Source: Linanthus parryae (taxonomy: Eukaryota; Streptophyta; Magnoliopsida; Ericales; Polemoniaceae). From it: 64,000 nucleotides of DNA. The stretch spans positions 3,683,501 through 3,747,500 of the forward strand of contig JALGPY010000005.1 in the NCBI GenBank assembly GCA_023055425.1, in the 5' to 3' direction. The position numbers and the translations under genes are program-made. The notes beneath the pieces were generated by a model. The model worked only from the letters and a program-made list of their open reading frames with translations, made no database searches and had not been told where the DNA came from. Positions within the stretch are counted from its first letter, which is position 1. Each line of letters opens with the position of its first letter. Positions 1 to 11,861 of this stretch are shown piece by piece.

Positions 1-304
1 GAAACTAAAACATAATAAAACTTGCCATTCAAATCTTATCGATCCTCCTCCTTTGACTCCAAAGAGAATCCTTAGCTGCACGCAGAAGAAGAAACCCACA
101 CGCGACTGTGAGGAGAAATGGCAACTGATAAGTTTTTATGGTGATCTGAATATAGGAGAGAAGCATCATTCATTGAAGTAGTCAAGGCTTCGATGTTGTG
201 CGAACATACCATAGTTCGTGTTTGGCGATTTTAATACCACTGTTTGTATGGCGGAAAAAGATAGAGGCTGATGCGTTCGTGATGGCCATATGGATTCTTT
301 CATA
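1..304. other. No gene seen
   Basis: No ORF of note and no recognisable family. It may be the flank of a gene lying outside the window. Confidence 0.4.
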
Positions 305-562
305 CCACTTTGATTCTTCTCTTCCCATATGCTTAACTTTTTTAACTTGTTTCTCAGGCATTTTGACCGAGTGATTTGGATTGCAAAATGATATGATTTT
401 TAATAATTTTTTGACTGTATAATAGAATAACGTTTACTCTATAACACCATGAAAAAATTATCAAAAAAAAGTTACCATTTAACTATCCAAATCACTAGGT
501 TAAAGTGACCCAGTAAATAATGATAAAAGTCAAGATGATGGGAAAAAGAAGAATCAAAGTGG
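305..562. mobile_element. Stowaway-type MITE (Tc1/mariner)
   Basis: The ends are inverted repeats (left CCACTTTGATTCTTCTCTT; the right end is its near complement) flanked by TA on both sides, the target duplication of Stowaway elements. Internal motifs (tttgacc.agtgatttgg near the left, its complement near the right) are shared with the element at 24616-24874, which has almost the same length, so the two belong to one family. It has no coding capacity. Confidence 0.75.
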
Positions 563-653
563 TAAGTGCTTTGGCAAATAATGAACTCGGTTAAACAGGT
601 TTGATTTCACAATGGAGATCCGCGTACTTGATTTATCAAATAGAAAGCGGATC

Positions 654-1755
654 AATGAGTGTATGAATAGAGTTGTGGCAAGTTTCCAGTGGCTAAACAA
701 GTTTGGAAATGCTAATGTGAGTCACCTTACGACGTCTATTTGGGTCATGTGTCAATCGAGTTAATAGTGGAGGCACCTACTTGTATTTCCAAACGTTATC
801 TTTTTTTTCGCATGCAATGAAAGATTTTATAACAGAAAAACGATTACAATGAGTGTATGAATAGAGTTGTGGCTAGTTTCTAGTGGCTAAGCAAGGTTGG
901 GAATGCTAATGTGAGTCACCTTACGACGTCTATTTCGGATCATGTGTCAATCAAGTTGATAGTGGAGGCACCTACTCTATTTCCAAACGTTTTCTTTTTT
1001 TTTTCCACATGCAACAGAAAAACGATTACAATGAGTGTATGAATAGTAGGGGTGCAAGTTGGGCGGGTTGAACCCGACCAACCCGAGCCCAGCCCGAACT
1101 AAAATAGGGCCCGAACATATAGTTTCAGTAACTTGGACGGGCTTGGGCAGAAATTCTTAGCCCGATTTGCAATTAGGGTCGGGCTTGGGCACAAATATTA
1201 AACGAGGGGCTAACCCGAATTGTCCGATTTGCATGACCACCACCTATAAATGTTATATATTTTAGATAATTAGGTAGCATATATAACATGAATATGCTAA
1301 TTTTATTTTAATGATTAGACATGTCTTAATTCATTGTATTGTAATTGAATTAGTTGATTTGTTTTTTCATCAATAATTTATTATTTTCTTGTGTTTTTAA
1401 AAATAAGTAAGTTTAATATACTAGTCCGAATTCAGCCCGAACCCGAATTAATTTTTACGAACTCGGGCTCGGGCGGGCTTAGGATGCTCCGAACTCGGGT
1501 CGGGCTGGGCTTGGGCAGCCTCGACGTAACTCGGGTTCGGGCTTGGACATGGGTGCCAACCCGTCCAACCCGCCCGAGTTGCAGTCCTAATGAATAGAGT
1601 TGTGGCAAGTTTCCAGTGGCTAAACTAGTTTGGGAATGCTAATATGAGTCACTTTACGACGTCTATTTCTGATCATGTGTCAATACTCGTATTTCCAAAC
1701 TTTTTCTTTTTTTCCACATGCAATAAAAGACTTTATAACAGAAAAATAATTACAA
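654..1755. repeat. ~195 bp direct repeat, three copies, third split by a MITE
   Basis: Copies begin at about 654, 849 and 1030, each starting with aatgagtgtatgaatag. They share the core gtgagtcaccttacgacgtc and end in a T-rich run followed by cgattacaa. The third copy is interrupted after 1046 by the hAT MITE and resumes at 1590-1598. The unit has no coding capacity and I do not recognise it. Confidence 0.8.
1047..1589. mobile_element. hAT-type MITE, 543 bp
   Basis: The terminal inverted repeat begins TAGGGGTGCAAGTTGGGCGG on the left; the complement of the right end reads TAGGACTGCAACTCGGGCGG. A perfect 8-bp target duplication (atgaatag, 1039-1046 and 1590-1597) is typical of hAT transposons. 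The insertion is also proved by the flanking repeat, whose uninterrupted copies show the empty site. Subterminal regions are rich in gggc/gccc motifs. There is no transposase, so it is non-autonomous. A relative lies at 23718-24415. Confidence 0.9.
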
Positions 1756-2609
1756 TACAAATGGGGCATACCCCATAAACGGAACAACTAGAAGGAAAAG
1801 CCAAACCTCCTACCAAAATACACACCACTACTTACGTTACACAAACACAACCAAATGAGATACGAGCTCAAAGACCCCCATTAAACTACCAAAAGCAGAA
1901 TGGATCCGGCCCAGTAACGCCCGTGAGCCTCCTCAACAAACGCCAAAGAAACAACCCAATACCAAAAGGCCCAAGCACATCCAAAATCTAATACGGAGGA
2001 GGCTGCTGCGAACCGGCTACGACACGAAAGGGACCAAGCCGTCAGAACAGGAAACCATCTCTACCAGCGGCCACAGGCTAGAGCAAGTGTCGGTGCTACG
2101 TGTATCGAGTGGGGGTCCAGAACGTCACCCGGGAAAGCCGTTTTTGATGTAGCACAGTAGTGTCGGTTGGGGGAACTGGTGTTGCGCGAATCAAATTCAA
2201 ACCGGCATGGGCTGGAAAGGCCTCGATTGGAGCCGGTGGGAGCGGAGATGGCTGAATAGGCGGCATGGGTGGAGGGGGCACAACGGTAGCATCAGTGGTG
2301 GTGGTGGGGGGGGGGGGGGGGGGTTAGAGGGATTGAATGCAAAGTTTTAAAAACTGGACCGGGAATCCAACTGATCAAGCAATGGTTAGGTTGAACCGGT
2401 CAAGCCGCACAATATTATTTCATATAAATATATGCTAAAATAAATTAAGAAAATAAGCTGATGGAACTCTATATGACCAATAATTGGATCAAAATGACAC
2501 AACAAGTCAACAACACTCGAATTTCAATCTGAACTCAAACATATTTCCTAATATCCAGATATTTTGAAAGTTTACAAACATAAGATTTACTCCTTTAACC
2601 CCTCTTTCT
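1756..2609. other. No gene seen; poly-G tract
   Basis: A GC-richer block at about 1760-2300 has only short ORFs with proline-rich translations that I do not recognise. A run of about 17 G lies near 2306-2322. The block could be a retroelement remnant. Confidence 0.4.
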
Positions 2610-3740
2610 CTACGTTTTGACTTTTACCAAGTCAATGTGACCAAAAGAAAGAGTCTTAGACAGACATTCTGTGAATCCTTGCCCAGGTTGCAAAAGAATG
2701 TGCAACATTGTTCCTGTCTCGGTCAGTGTTGAAGATTTTGTTGTGCTGCAAAAGTACCTTGCTCCGACTGCTAGATCAAGACTTCCCAAAACCATGGAGC
2801 AAGGAGGGGGTTGTTGACAGCTTGAGTGCGCAGCCAATAACATAAGGTTCTCCTTATGAATCTGAGAACTGCCCATCAAGAACTCAAACCATTGAGTCAG
2901 TCATGTTGAGGTGCATCAGAAGCTCAGTTCTAACCCCAGATAATCCCTTGCCACATGACAGAGGAAAAAGAAATATGCCCTGCAGTTTCATTATCTCCTC
3001 CACACAAGTTGCACTGCTTGTTGATGTTCAGCACTCTAGTAGCTACTTTGCAGGCAGCGGGGATGATGCTATCACTGATCACTCTCCCTAAGATAAGTTG
3101 TAATCTCCGGTGCAACTTATACTTCCAGAATTTTTTCCAAAAAATTTACCTAAATGACCAGTTCTTTGCTCCGCAGCGGTGAAGCACTTGTACGTAGATT
3201 TAGAAGTGACTTCACCTTTGGGATCACAATTCCAAACCCATGTATCCACCGAGGGGTAGATAGGACGGGGAATACTCCTTATGGGATTAGCTTCCTCAGT
3301 TGTGAACCATCTTCGCAAGATATCATCTCTCCAGCTCATAGTTTCCAATTCACAAGCTCTGTTACCCATTTGGGGGCCCTTTCCAAATCATCTGGAAGTT
3401 TGGCTTTCGAGTTTTCCATGTTGGGAACCCAATGATCTTGCCACACGTCAATAGTAGAACCATCTCCAACTACCTTAAGGGCTCCTGGCTTGAAGATCTC
3501 CCTGAGACTACGCATCCCTTTCCAAAAATAGGACTGGCCTGGATGTTGATTAAGGAGGTGAAAGGGGATATAGCATGGCAGTACGTCTTTAGTAAATGAT
3601 TCCCCCAGAAACACTACTTCTGAGTCCAAAGAGACCAGGCACACTTGGCCATCAAGGCTTTGTTGTGATTAGCAAAGAGTCTGAAACTGAGACCTCCTTC
3701 ATATTTAGACTTGCATAACCTGTGTCATAATAAATCAAAA
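2610..3740 (-). pseudogene. LINE (non-LTR) remnant: reverse transcriptase C-terminal zf-RVT region
   Basis: Overlapping minus-strand frames (about 3644-3336, 3369-3088 and 3115-2930) read as successive pieces of the region downstream of plant LINE reverse transcriptase. They include GDGSTIDVWQDHWVP, the spacer WRDDILRRWF..VDTWVWNCDPKGE, and a zinc-binding stretch CNLCGGDNETAGHI. Frame changes between the pieces show it is dead. The RT catalytic domain and endonuclease are absent. Confidence 0.7.
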
Positions 3741-4480
3741 TGTGAAGTAACACTACTAGCGGCCACCAATAGAGATGAGGCTAAAACATGGCATCGTCCT
3801 AATATGCCTTTAAGAAGGAAACATGTAAACTATATATGTATCATCACGCTACTATGAAATATGCAAACAAATAATGAGTACAAAACATTTCCAAATTACC
3901 ACAAACCGGACAGTGAAGAAGACATTAGTACCAACTAAGTAACTCATCCCTATACTTGACTTGTTTGCATGCTTTGTGAATTAAACATTAGTACCAACAC
4001 ATATAGCATTAAAACTCGAGTAAAAGAAAAAAGGGTCAATTAAGATAGTTAGATAGACGACATGTGGTTATGGCTCGGTTCTCTTAGGTGACCTTTGGTT
4101 TGAAAAGTTTCACCTAACTAACCTGTGTTTTGCTCCATGTTTCACATAGATATTCCATCCATAATTTCGTTAATACCTAAATTGGTTAATTACATTTTAC
4201 CCCTGTATGATTAAAAAAATAGCAAAAACCATCTCCCAAATAATTAACTAAACAAAGAAAAAAAAAAGTGAACCGAGAAGATAAGGCAGCAGAAGATATA
4301 ACAAGTTGAAGAGGAACAAAGATCAAACAAAAAGTCAGGCAAAGCATATCCATCCATCTCCATAGTGATGTTCTGAACCACAGTTAAAAAATTAAAAAAA
4401 CTCGTTTCCATTCCATTTTCTTCTTCGAATCCAATAACCAAACCCAGATTTACTAAATTTTCACATTTTAGCGAATGTTA
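3741..4480. other. No gene seen
   Basis: AT-rich sequence without a supported gene. The last five bases (tgtta, 4476-4480) are the target duplication of the adjacent Copia element. Confidence 0.45.
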
Positions 4481-4841
4481 TGAAAACTCAGAAGAATTTC
4501 TGAGTTGTTTAGAGAGAAAAGAGAGAGACGGCGATGAAGGTGATGGTAGAAGAAATGAATCAACCTTATCTCATTCATGAACAAGAGAGGACTAAATACA
4601 CAGCCATCGAACGGTCACAAATACAACCGTTCGGAACCCTAATCATTTATTACAAGTGCAGCCCCTCTAGTGTTGAGCAGATAGCGAGGAGATCCTTCTA
4701 GAAGGAAGACAGCCGGTTATTATTTGAGATGGGCTGGGCTTAAGTGATGCTGGTGAAGCCCAAGATTCTGGAGGCCCAAATTCTTCATCTTGTGGTGTCT
4801 TGAAGCCCAATTCATCTAAGCCCAGAGTAGCTTCTTTAACA
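4481..4841 (-). repeat. Copia 3' LTR
   Basis: The 361 bp terminal repeat is next to the purine tract, so it is the 3' LTR for the minus-strand element. It differs from the other LTR at cc versus tt near 4807. Confidence 0.95.
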
Positions 4842-4854
4842 GCCCCCTTCAAAC

Positions 4855-7800
4855 TCATGGTGGTGAGGAAACCATGAGTTTGTCTTTAAGTTCAGTGAAG
4901 CGTGGAGTTGGAAGTCCCTTCGTGAAAATTTCAGCTAACTGATGAGTGCCTGAAACAAAAGAGATAATAAGTTCTTTTCTCAATGCTTTTTCTCTAACAA
5001 AGTGGTAATCCACTTCGATGTGTTTAGTGCGTGCATGCATAATAGGGTTTGCAGTCATTTTAATGGCTGAAGAGTTATCACACCAAAGTGTTGGTGGATA
5101 ATTGAGACGAATATGAAGATCTTTAAACAACATTTGAAGCCAAGAGAGTTCTGCAGCAGTAATGGCTAATGCACGGTACTCAGCTTCAGTGCTGGAACGT
5201 GCTACAGTGGGCTGCTTCTTGGCAGCCCAATGAATGGGGTTAGGCCCAATAAAGATAACAAGCCCAGAAGTGCTTCTTCGATTAGTAGGGTTCCCAGCCC
5301 AATCTGCATCTGTAAATGCATTGATTGGGCTTGGGCCCTTAGTATACTAAAGCCCATGATGTTGAGTACCTTTAACATATCTTAAAATGCGTTTAGCACC
5401 AGAAAGGTGTATAGAAGTTGGATGATGCATAAATTGGCAGAGGTGATTTATAGCAAAAGCAATATCTGGCCTTGTAAACACTAAATACTGGAGTGAGCCA
5501 AGTAACTGTCTAAAAATAGTGGGATCAGATAAGGGAGAGCCATCAAGAGCATGAAATTTGCCATTTGAAGGTAATGGATTTGGACAAGGCTTACAATTAG
5601 CCATGTTAAATCTTTGTAAAATATCATTGATGTACTTATGTTGGTTTATGAAAATTCCAGAAGCATTTCTGGTGATTTCCAAACCCAGAAAGTAATGCAG
5701 GGGGCCCAAATTGGTCATATCAAACTCAGAGTGAAGAGAGCTTACCAAGGTCTGTAAATAGGCAGAGTCATTACCTGTTAAAATAATATCATCTACATAC
5801 AAGAGCAAAATAGTGATTCCAGAAGAGGAGTGTCTAGTAAACAGTGAGCTGTCAGCAGCAGATTGTGTAAAACCAAGAGATGAAATATAAGTTGTAAATC
5901 TAGAAAACCATGTCCTTGGAGCTTGTTTCAAACCATAAATTGATTTGTGTAATTTGCAAACATGATGTGGTTTAGTAGGATCAACAAACCCCTGTGGTTG
6001 TTTCATATAAACTGTTTCTTGTAATTGTCCATGAAGGAAAGCATTTTTCACATCTAACTGTTGTAAAGGCCAATCAAAGTTAGCAGCTAAAGCAAGAATA
6101 GTCCTGACAGTGACATGTTTAATAACAGGACTAAAAGTTTCATCAAAGTCTATGCCTTGTGTTTGGTGAAAGCCTTTTGCAACCAACCTTGCTTTAAATC
6201 TAGAAACAGACCCATCAGGGTTGTATTTGGTTTTGTACACCCATTTATTGCCAACAATGTTGGCATTTGGGGGTGGCAAAACTAAGCTCCAAGTTTGTTG
6301 ATTTATGAGGCTAAGATACTCAGCAGACATGGCATCTTGCCAATGTGAGTGTTTGTTAGCCTCAGAAAAACAAGTAGGATCAGAAGCAGAAACATTTAAT
6401 GCAGTAACAGACTTAGGAAAACCAGACACTGTTTTAAAACCAGCAAATTTAGGTGATTTATAAGAGAGTGATGGATCAGAGGAGCCACACTTAGAAGCAA
6501 ATTCAAGAACTTTTCTTTTGAAAATACCAGATTTGCTTCTAGTCTTCATGGGATGACCTGATGCTGGAGGTGACACTGGTACATCTTCAGGTGCCATACC
6601 AGAGATGGGTGATGGAGGTTGTATCTGTTCTGATATCTGTTCTGGTATCTGTTCTGAGCCATCATCACCATCTCTGGAGTGCAGCCTTGAAGAGGAAGAG
6701 TGACTTTCAGTCAGGTCAACTGGAGAAGGGGGACCAATCTCATCATTTCCTGGAATAGGGACAAAGATGGCATCAGTAGATTGTGGAATGTCAGGAGTAT
6801 GAGCAGCTGTAGAGGTATAAGGAAACAAATGTTCATTGAAGACAACATCTCTACTAATGTAAAATTTCTGAGAAGATTTATGATAACACAGATACCCTTT
6901 ATAATCTTTTGCATAACCCAGAAAAATGCATTGAACAGTCCTGGCATCTAGTTTAGATTTGGTATAGGGTCTGAGATTTGGATAACAAGCACAACCAAAC
7001 ACTTTAAGAGAGTTATAATCAGGTTTCTTTTGAAAGAGAAGTTCAAATGGTGATTTATTATGAGTGACTGAACTAGGCATGCGATTAATAAGATAGATTG
7101 CAGTAGCTATAGCATGATACCAAAAACAATGTGGCAGAGAAGCATGTTGTAACATAGTAATAGCAGTTTCTATAATGTGTCTGTGTTTTCTCTCAGCAAT
7201 ACCATTCTGCTGAGGTGTGTGAGGACAAGACTTTTGATGAGTAATTCCATGATCAGTTAAGAACTTTTGAAAAATAACAGACACATATTCACCACCACCA
7301 TCTGACCTTATGATTTTAATTTTGTGACCTAATAAATTTTCAATATGAAGTTTAAACTTAGGAAAAACATAGGCAACTTCAGACTTATGAAATAAGGGAA
7401 ACAGCCATGTATATCTAGAAAAATCATCAATAAACAGAACATAAAAACGATAGCCATGAAGAGATTTGGTAGAAGCAGGTCCCCATACATCAGAATGAAG
7501 AAGGTGAAGTGGTGTGTGTGTGATAGTGGAGGACTTAGTATAAGGCAGTTTGTGAATTTTGCCTTTAAGACATGATTCACACATAGCAGGTTTAGTATTT
7601 GTTTTCAAAGAAGTACCAAATAAGGATATTAAAATGTCATTGGCTGGATGACCAAGCCTGGCATGTATTACAGAAATATCAGTTTTGTTACCCAAACAAG
7701 CCTTGGGTTTCTCAGTATCAAATGGACAAGTATAAATAGGATAGAGGCCATTTTCACTCAATCCTGTGTAGAGGATTTTGCCCGTAGCCAGATCCTGAAT

Positions 7801-7983
7801 AGAAAAGGATTTGGCATTAAAATTAAAACAGCAGTTGTGTTGGAGGCAGAGTTGATAAACAGAAAGTAAATTTGAGGCAAGTTGTGGAACATGGAGAGTA
7901 TTTGAAAGATCAAAAGAGTGAGTTTTAGTTTTTAAGTGTGCAGTACCAGTGTGTGTAATTTGTGCAGCTTGACCATTGCCCAT
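4855..7983 (-). pseudogene. Copia pol region: integrase, reverse transcriptase, RNase H
   Basis: The open frame 7983-5347 contains the GAG-pre-integrase zinc motif region (HARLGHPAND), the integrase core beginning around LHSDVWGP, a long low-complexity linker, then reverse transcriptase with KARLVAKGF, QLDVKNAFLHG and the YVDD catalytic box. An in-frame TAG at 5347-5349 separates RT from RNase H. The same frame continues without further stops through DADWAG, SSTEAEY and WCDNSSA to about 4855. It lies out of frame with gag-protease because of a small indel near 8015. Confidence 0.9.
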
Positions 7984-9131
7984 AGTGACTTGATCAGAAC
8001 CAGTATAACTGTATAAGTATCAGCCAAAGAGAGATTCCTTAAATCAGCAGTCATATGATTTGTAGCACCAGAGTCAGACAACCAGTAATCAAGTATAGAA
8101 GAGCTAGAAGAAGAAGAGGCATTGTAAGCAGTCAATTGATCAGATGGAGGTTTGCCTCCTTGGTATGAATAATCCATCCTGTGCCAGCAATCAGCAGCAG
8201 AGTGGTAGTCTAAGCCACAGATCTGGCAAGTGATAGGGGATGTACTGGGTCTAGGGTTAGAGTTGTAACGATTTGCATTACCTCGACCCCTTGACTGACC
8301 CCTTTGACTACCACCACGACCTCTTACAGAGTCGTGTCTACCTCCCTGGTGTGTCTGACTCGGTCCATTGGACCGACCATAACCCCAACCGGTTCGTCCA
8401 CCTCGACCGGTTTGGGGTCCAGGGCCAAGAACTCCCCGTCCTTGACCACGACCAGATCCTCGGTAAGAGACAGAATAGGCAGCAGAAACATTCATAGCAG
8501 AAGAATTAAAATCAGCCGATTGGCTTTCATGCATTTGCTCTTCAGCTTTCATCAACACATGAAGTTCCTCAAAACTAATTGCATCAGATCTACCACGAAT
8601 AGTTGTACGAAAAGGATTGTATTCAACAGGAAGGTCATTCAAAGCATACAAGAGCATGTCCTCATCATCGATTTGAACAAGTGAAACAGCAAGTTTATCA
8701 CGAATCGATTTTAACTTTTGCATGTAGAGATCTACTGAGTCAGAACGTTTCTTGAGTGTTTGAAGATCAGATTTGAGTTGAAGGATATTAGATCTAGTGA
8801 GAGATGCATACCTCCCCTCAAGTGCGAGCCAAATGGCCCGAGATGAGGTCTTACCAATAACATGCGAGAGAGCTTCTGGTGTGAGTGTAGCGTTGATGAC
8901 TGTTTGTAGCGCTTGATCTTGTTGAAACCATTCTTGAAACGCCGGATTTGGGACCGGAGAACCGTCTGGACCAGGTATAGTGACCGCCGGTGACGGAACA
9001 GATCCGTCGATGTAACCAAAGAGATTCCATAACACATAATTGGTGTTATCTAGTTTGTAGGGCATAAGATTATGTATATTCGAGAGGAGGTAGAGTGGAT
9101 TTGAAGATATATGAGCCATGGTAGCCAACAT
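7932..9131 (-). pseudogene. Copia gag and aspartic protease region
   Basis: A 399 aa open frame. The N-terminal half is a UBN2/retrotran-gag type domain (LDNTNYVLW... AIWLALEGRYAS). It is followed by a Gly/Arg-rich stretch, a CCHC-like zinc knuckle (CQICGLDYHSAADC) and the protease active-site motif DSGATNHMT. The frame then leaves the expected protease reading near 8015 and runs to an unrelated stop. That indel uncouples gag-protease from the downstream pol frame. The start lies just inside the 5' LTR and primer-binding site. Confidence 0.88.
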
Positions 9132-9146
9132 AGAGCTCTGATACCA
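9129..9146 (-). promoter_or_regulatory. Copia primer-binding site
   Basis: Directly inside the 5' LTR, the minus strand reads TGGTATCAGAGCTCTATG, complementary to the 3' end of initiator tRNA-Met, the usual plant Copia primer. Confidence 0.9.
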
Positions 9147-9507
9147 TGAAAACTCAGAAGAATTTCTGAGTTGTTTAGAGAGAAAAGAGAGAGACGGCGA
9201 TGAAGGTGATGGTAGAAGAAATGAATCAACCTTATCTCATTCATGAACAAGAGAGGACTAAATACACAGCCATCGAACGGTCACAAATACAACCGTTCGG
9301 AACCCTAATCATTTATTACAAGTGCAGCCCCTCTAGTGTTGAGCAGATAGCGAGGAGATCCTTCTAGAAGGAAGACAGCCGGTTATTATTTGAGATGGGC
9401 TGGGCTTAAGTGATGCTGGTGAAGCCCAAGATTCTGGAGGCCCAAATTCTTCATCTTGTGGTGTCTTGAAGCTTAATTCATCTAAGCCCAGAGTAGCTTC
9501 TTTAACA
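9147..9507 (-). repeat. Copia 5' LTR
   Basis: The 361 bp terminal repeat adjoins the primer-binding site, making it the 5' LTR. It carries the element's promoter by analogy with the family. Confidence 0.95.
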
Positions 9508-9512
9508 TGTTA

Positions 9513-11861
9513 GTACAAGAAAGAAGATTTAAAAGAAGCAACGAAGAACAAGAAATCTCAGAATTGAAGATTTGTTATTTCAGACGAGCCAAGGGTTGGG
9601 CTTTCTCTTCTTCTTGACACGACCACAATTACTCAGAGTCCATTATTGAACCAGTGAAATACCAAATTGCCCACAACAACCACTACCGTCTTACCTTCAT
9701 CATTTACAGACCTTCCCAAAAATTAAGCCACCACAAAATAGAGATTAACTCCTTCAGTTTCGACCTCCCCAGAAACGTCATTATCATAGCAATAACAGCA
9801 TATCTACATGATCAAAAAAGTGAGTAATTGATCTTCTTCTTCGTATAAATCCAGCATGTACTATTCATGGGCTCCTTCATCTTCATCATCATCAACAATC
9901 CAAAGACAGGTCCGTCCCAACCCATAAACGCAGATCGGATCTGGGAAACAAAAATCAAAACCAAAGTTTTTGCTCGGTCTTATGATTTATGCATGAAATG
10001 TGGGTTACTTTCCAATCATTCATTCAGAAAGTCTCTCTAATCAATATCGTGTAAACTTCACAGTTCAATTAATGGGACGATAGCAATGTTTACACAAGTT
10101 ATGGTAAATAATAGTGTTAACAGAGAAATCAGTCATTTAAACACAACTATGGGTAGTAAGTATTAGAAGCAAGAATTCTACTCGGTTACGATATCCTCAT
10201 CTCGGGTAAGTCCAACACATGCTATATTAAACTTTTGATGAGTGGTAAATAATTACACTTTCATAAGGGCGTATTAGCAAAAACTAGCTGAAGCAAATCT
10301 ACGGGATTTCAATTCTTAGCAGAAACTGAAGTTATGATAAAAGGTCCACCAAAAATTGACTCGAGCTCCTCGGAAAAGCTATCTTGCAGAGATGAAAGAT
10401 GGGCTATAACATGAAACCAAAGTTATGATAAACGGTCTTCAGAGAAGAGCATAGACAACCAACCAGAATATCTAGTCATGCCTCAATCCTCAAGCAATCG
10501 GCGGAGATTTAGACTTTCAAATTGGAAGATGCTCAAGACTCCTCCGACCCAGACAACCTAAAACTTCAGTTTCAAGACAAACTTGAGCGCGCTGGTTTCA
10601 TAACTTTAAGAGCAGAAACTATTTTACAAAAGTGCCTTAAACTAAGTGCAGCTAGAATTTCACCAAGAAACTATATTTGGCATGTCATTAACAATGTACT
10701 GAAATGCCAAGTGATCATTGTACCTTCTCCTACCTCCAGCAACCTTTGCAATTGTGATCTTTTTCTACCTTGCACCATCTCCAAATAAATAGTCAGCTGT
10801 TAGCACAACAATCTCACTAACCCCAACAATTTTATTTCCAATCGAACACCCAATTTAACCCTCACATTCAGCACACACAATGAAGAGAAGGGTGTCAGTG
10901 GCTCACTCAAATTTCATAGAAAGACCATGAACCAAGAGCTGTCCTCTCTAGTTTACCCACAGTGTAAATTCTTCTCAACGAATATTAAAACCCATTTGTG
11001 ATTACTGTAAGTGAAAATGAACTACCAGTACTCCAGTAATTATGATATTAATAAAGAACTTCAAAAAAACAGTTCAAATGCATCTCTACTTCAGTGTTAT
11101 ATCAAAAGACCCCACTTTTTTGTTCTAAAGAAGTTCGATTGAAGTTTACCTGCTGAAATCAACTCAAAATCAACTGAAAGATAGATCGCATCTTAAGAAA
11201 GATAGATCAAGTGACAGACAACATGGAAGAAAAGCGAAGAACAAAAAATGATAGCACCTTGTCATTGTGAGGAACTGCTTCAATATGTTTGTGCACTTTG
11301 TCGCGCAGGACAAATCAGGTCATAGAAAAAAAAAAAAAAAAAAAAAAAGGAACCAAAATACGAAACCCACGAAAAATTTCAAGCATCCAGGATATAGAAA
11401 GAGATATGTTGTCACTTCAGAAACAAACCCATACGAAGTAAACCATATAGCAGTCAGCTGAATATGTACAAACCCATACGAAGCAAACCATATATCAGTC
11501 AGCTAAATATACTAAAAAGGGAAAGCAGCATTATAGTTCTTCTAGGAAGGAAGGAGAGGACTAAGAAAAACCAGACGGCCAGAAAAAAACAGTTCCCTCA
11601 ATTAACAATGTTGTTCACAAAATAATGCAGTGACTTAAAAGTAATGTAAACATAGCCTCAATATTTGTGTTTCATTGAAGAAAACTAAAATGCATTTGGA
11701 AGTTACAACAAGGGTGTGTAGTGATACATACATTGTAAAAATGGACAACGGTTGTTGTGATTTCAAACCTCATCTCGTTCGTTCTACTGCAAGTGAAGTT
11801 CCATGAGAGTTACACTTGTTCAACAACGGTTCTGCTCCATGAGGGCAGGGGCGTCATTTGA
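9513..11861. other. No gene supported
   Basis: Contains an 88 aa ORF at 10522-10788 (MEDAQDSSDPDNLKLQF...) with no family I recognise, an A-rich run near 11326-11348, and a short tandem duplication (acccatacgaagtaaaccatat) near 11429-11495. From about 11690 the sequence resembles the 3' flanks of the other mTERF copies, consistent with duplication of whole gene units. Confidence 0.4.

Larger units (their letters stand above)
4481..9507 (-). mobile_element. Ty1/copia LTR retrotransposon, structurally complete, coding region mutated
   Basis: Two 361 bp LTRs (4481-4841 and 9147-9507) begin TG and end CA and differ at only two adjacent bases that I can find. They are flanked by the 5-bp duplication tgtta (4476-4480, 9508-9512). 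On the minus strand the primer-binding site TGGTATCAGAGC (initiator tRNA-Met type) follows the right LTR and a purine tract (gaaggggg) precedes the left LTR. Domain order is gag, protease, integrase, reverse transcriptase, RNase H, which defines Copia. The reading frame is broken once by a frameshift near 8015 and once by a stop at 5347-5349, so this copy is probably not autonomous. The near-identical LTRs imply a recent insertion. Confidence 0.97.

Noticed and set aside
8273..8684. Plus-strand frames opposite the Copia gag region
   Set aside because: They are antisense shadows of the Gly/Arg-rich gag frame and have no domain of their own.
11326..11461. Lysine-rich small protein near 11267-11461
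   Set aside because: The lysine run is an A-homopolymer and the rest has no similarity to known proteins.
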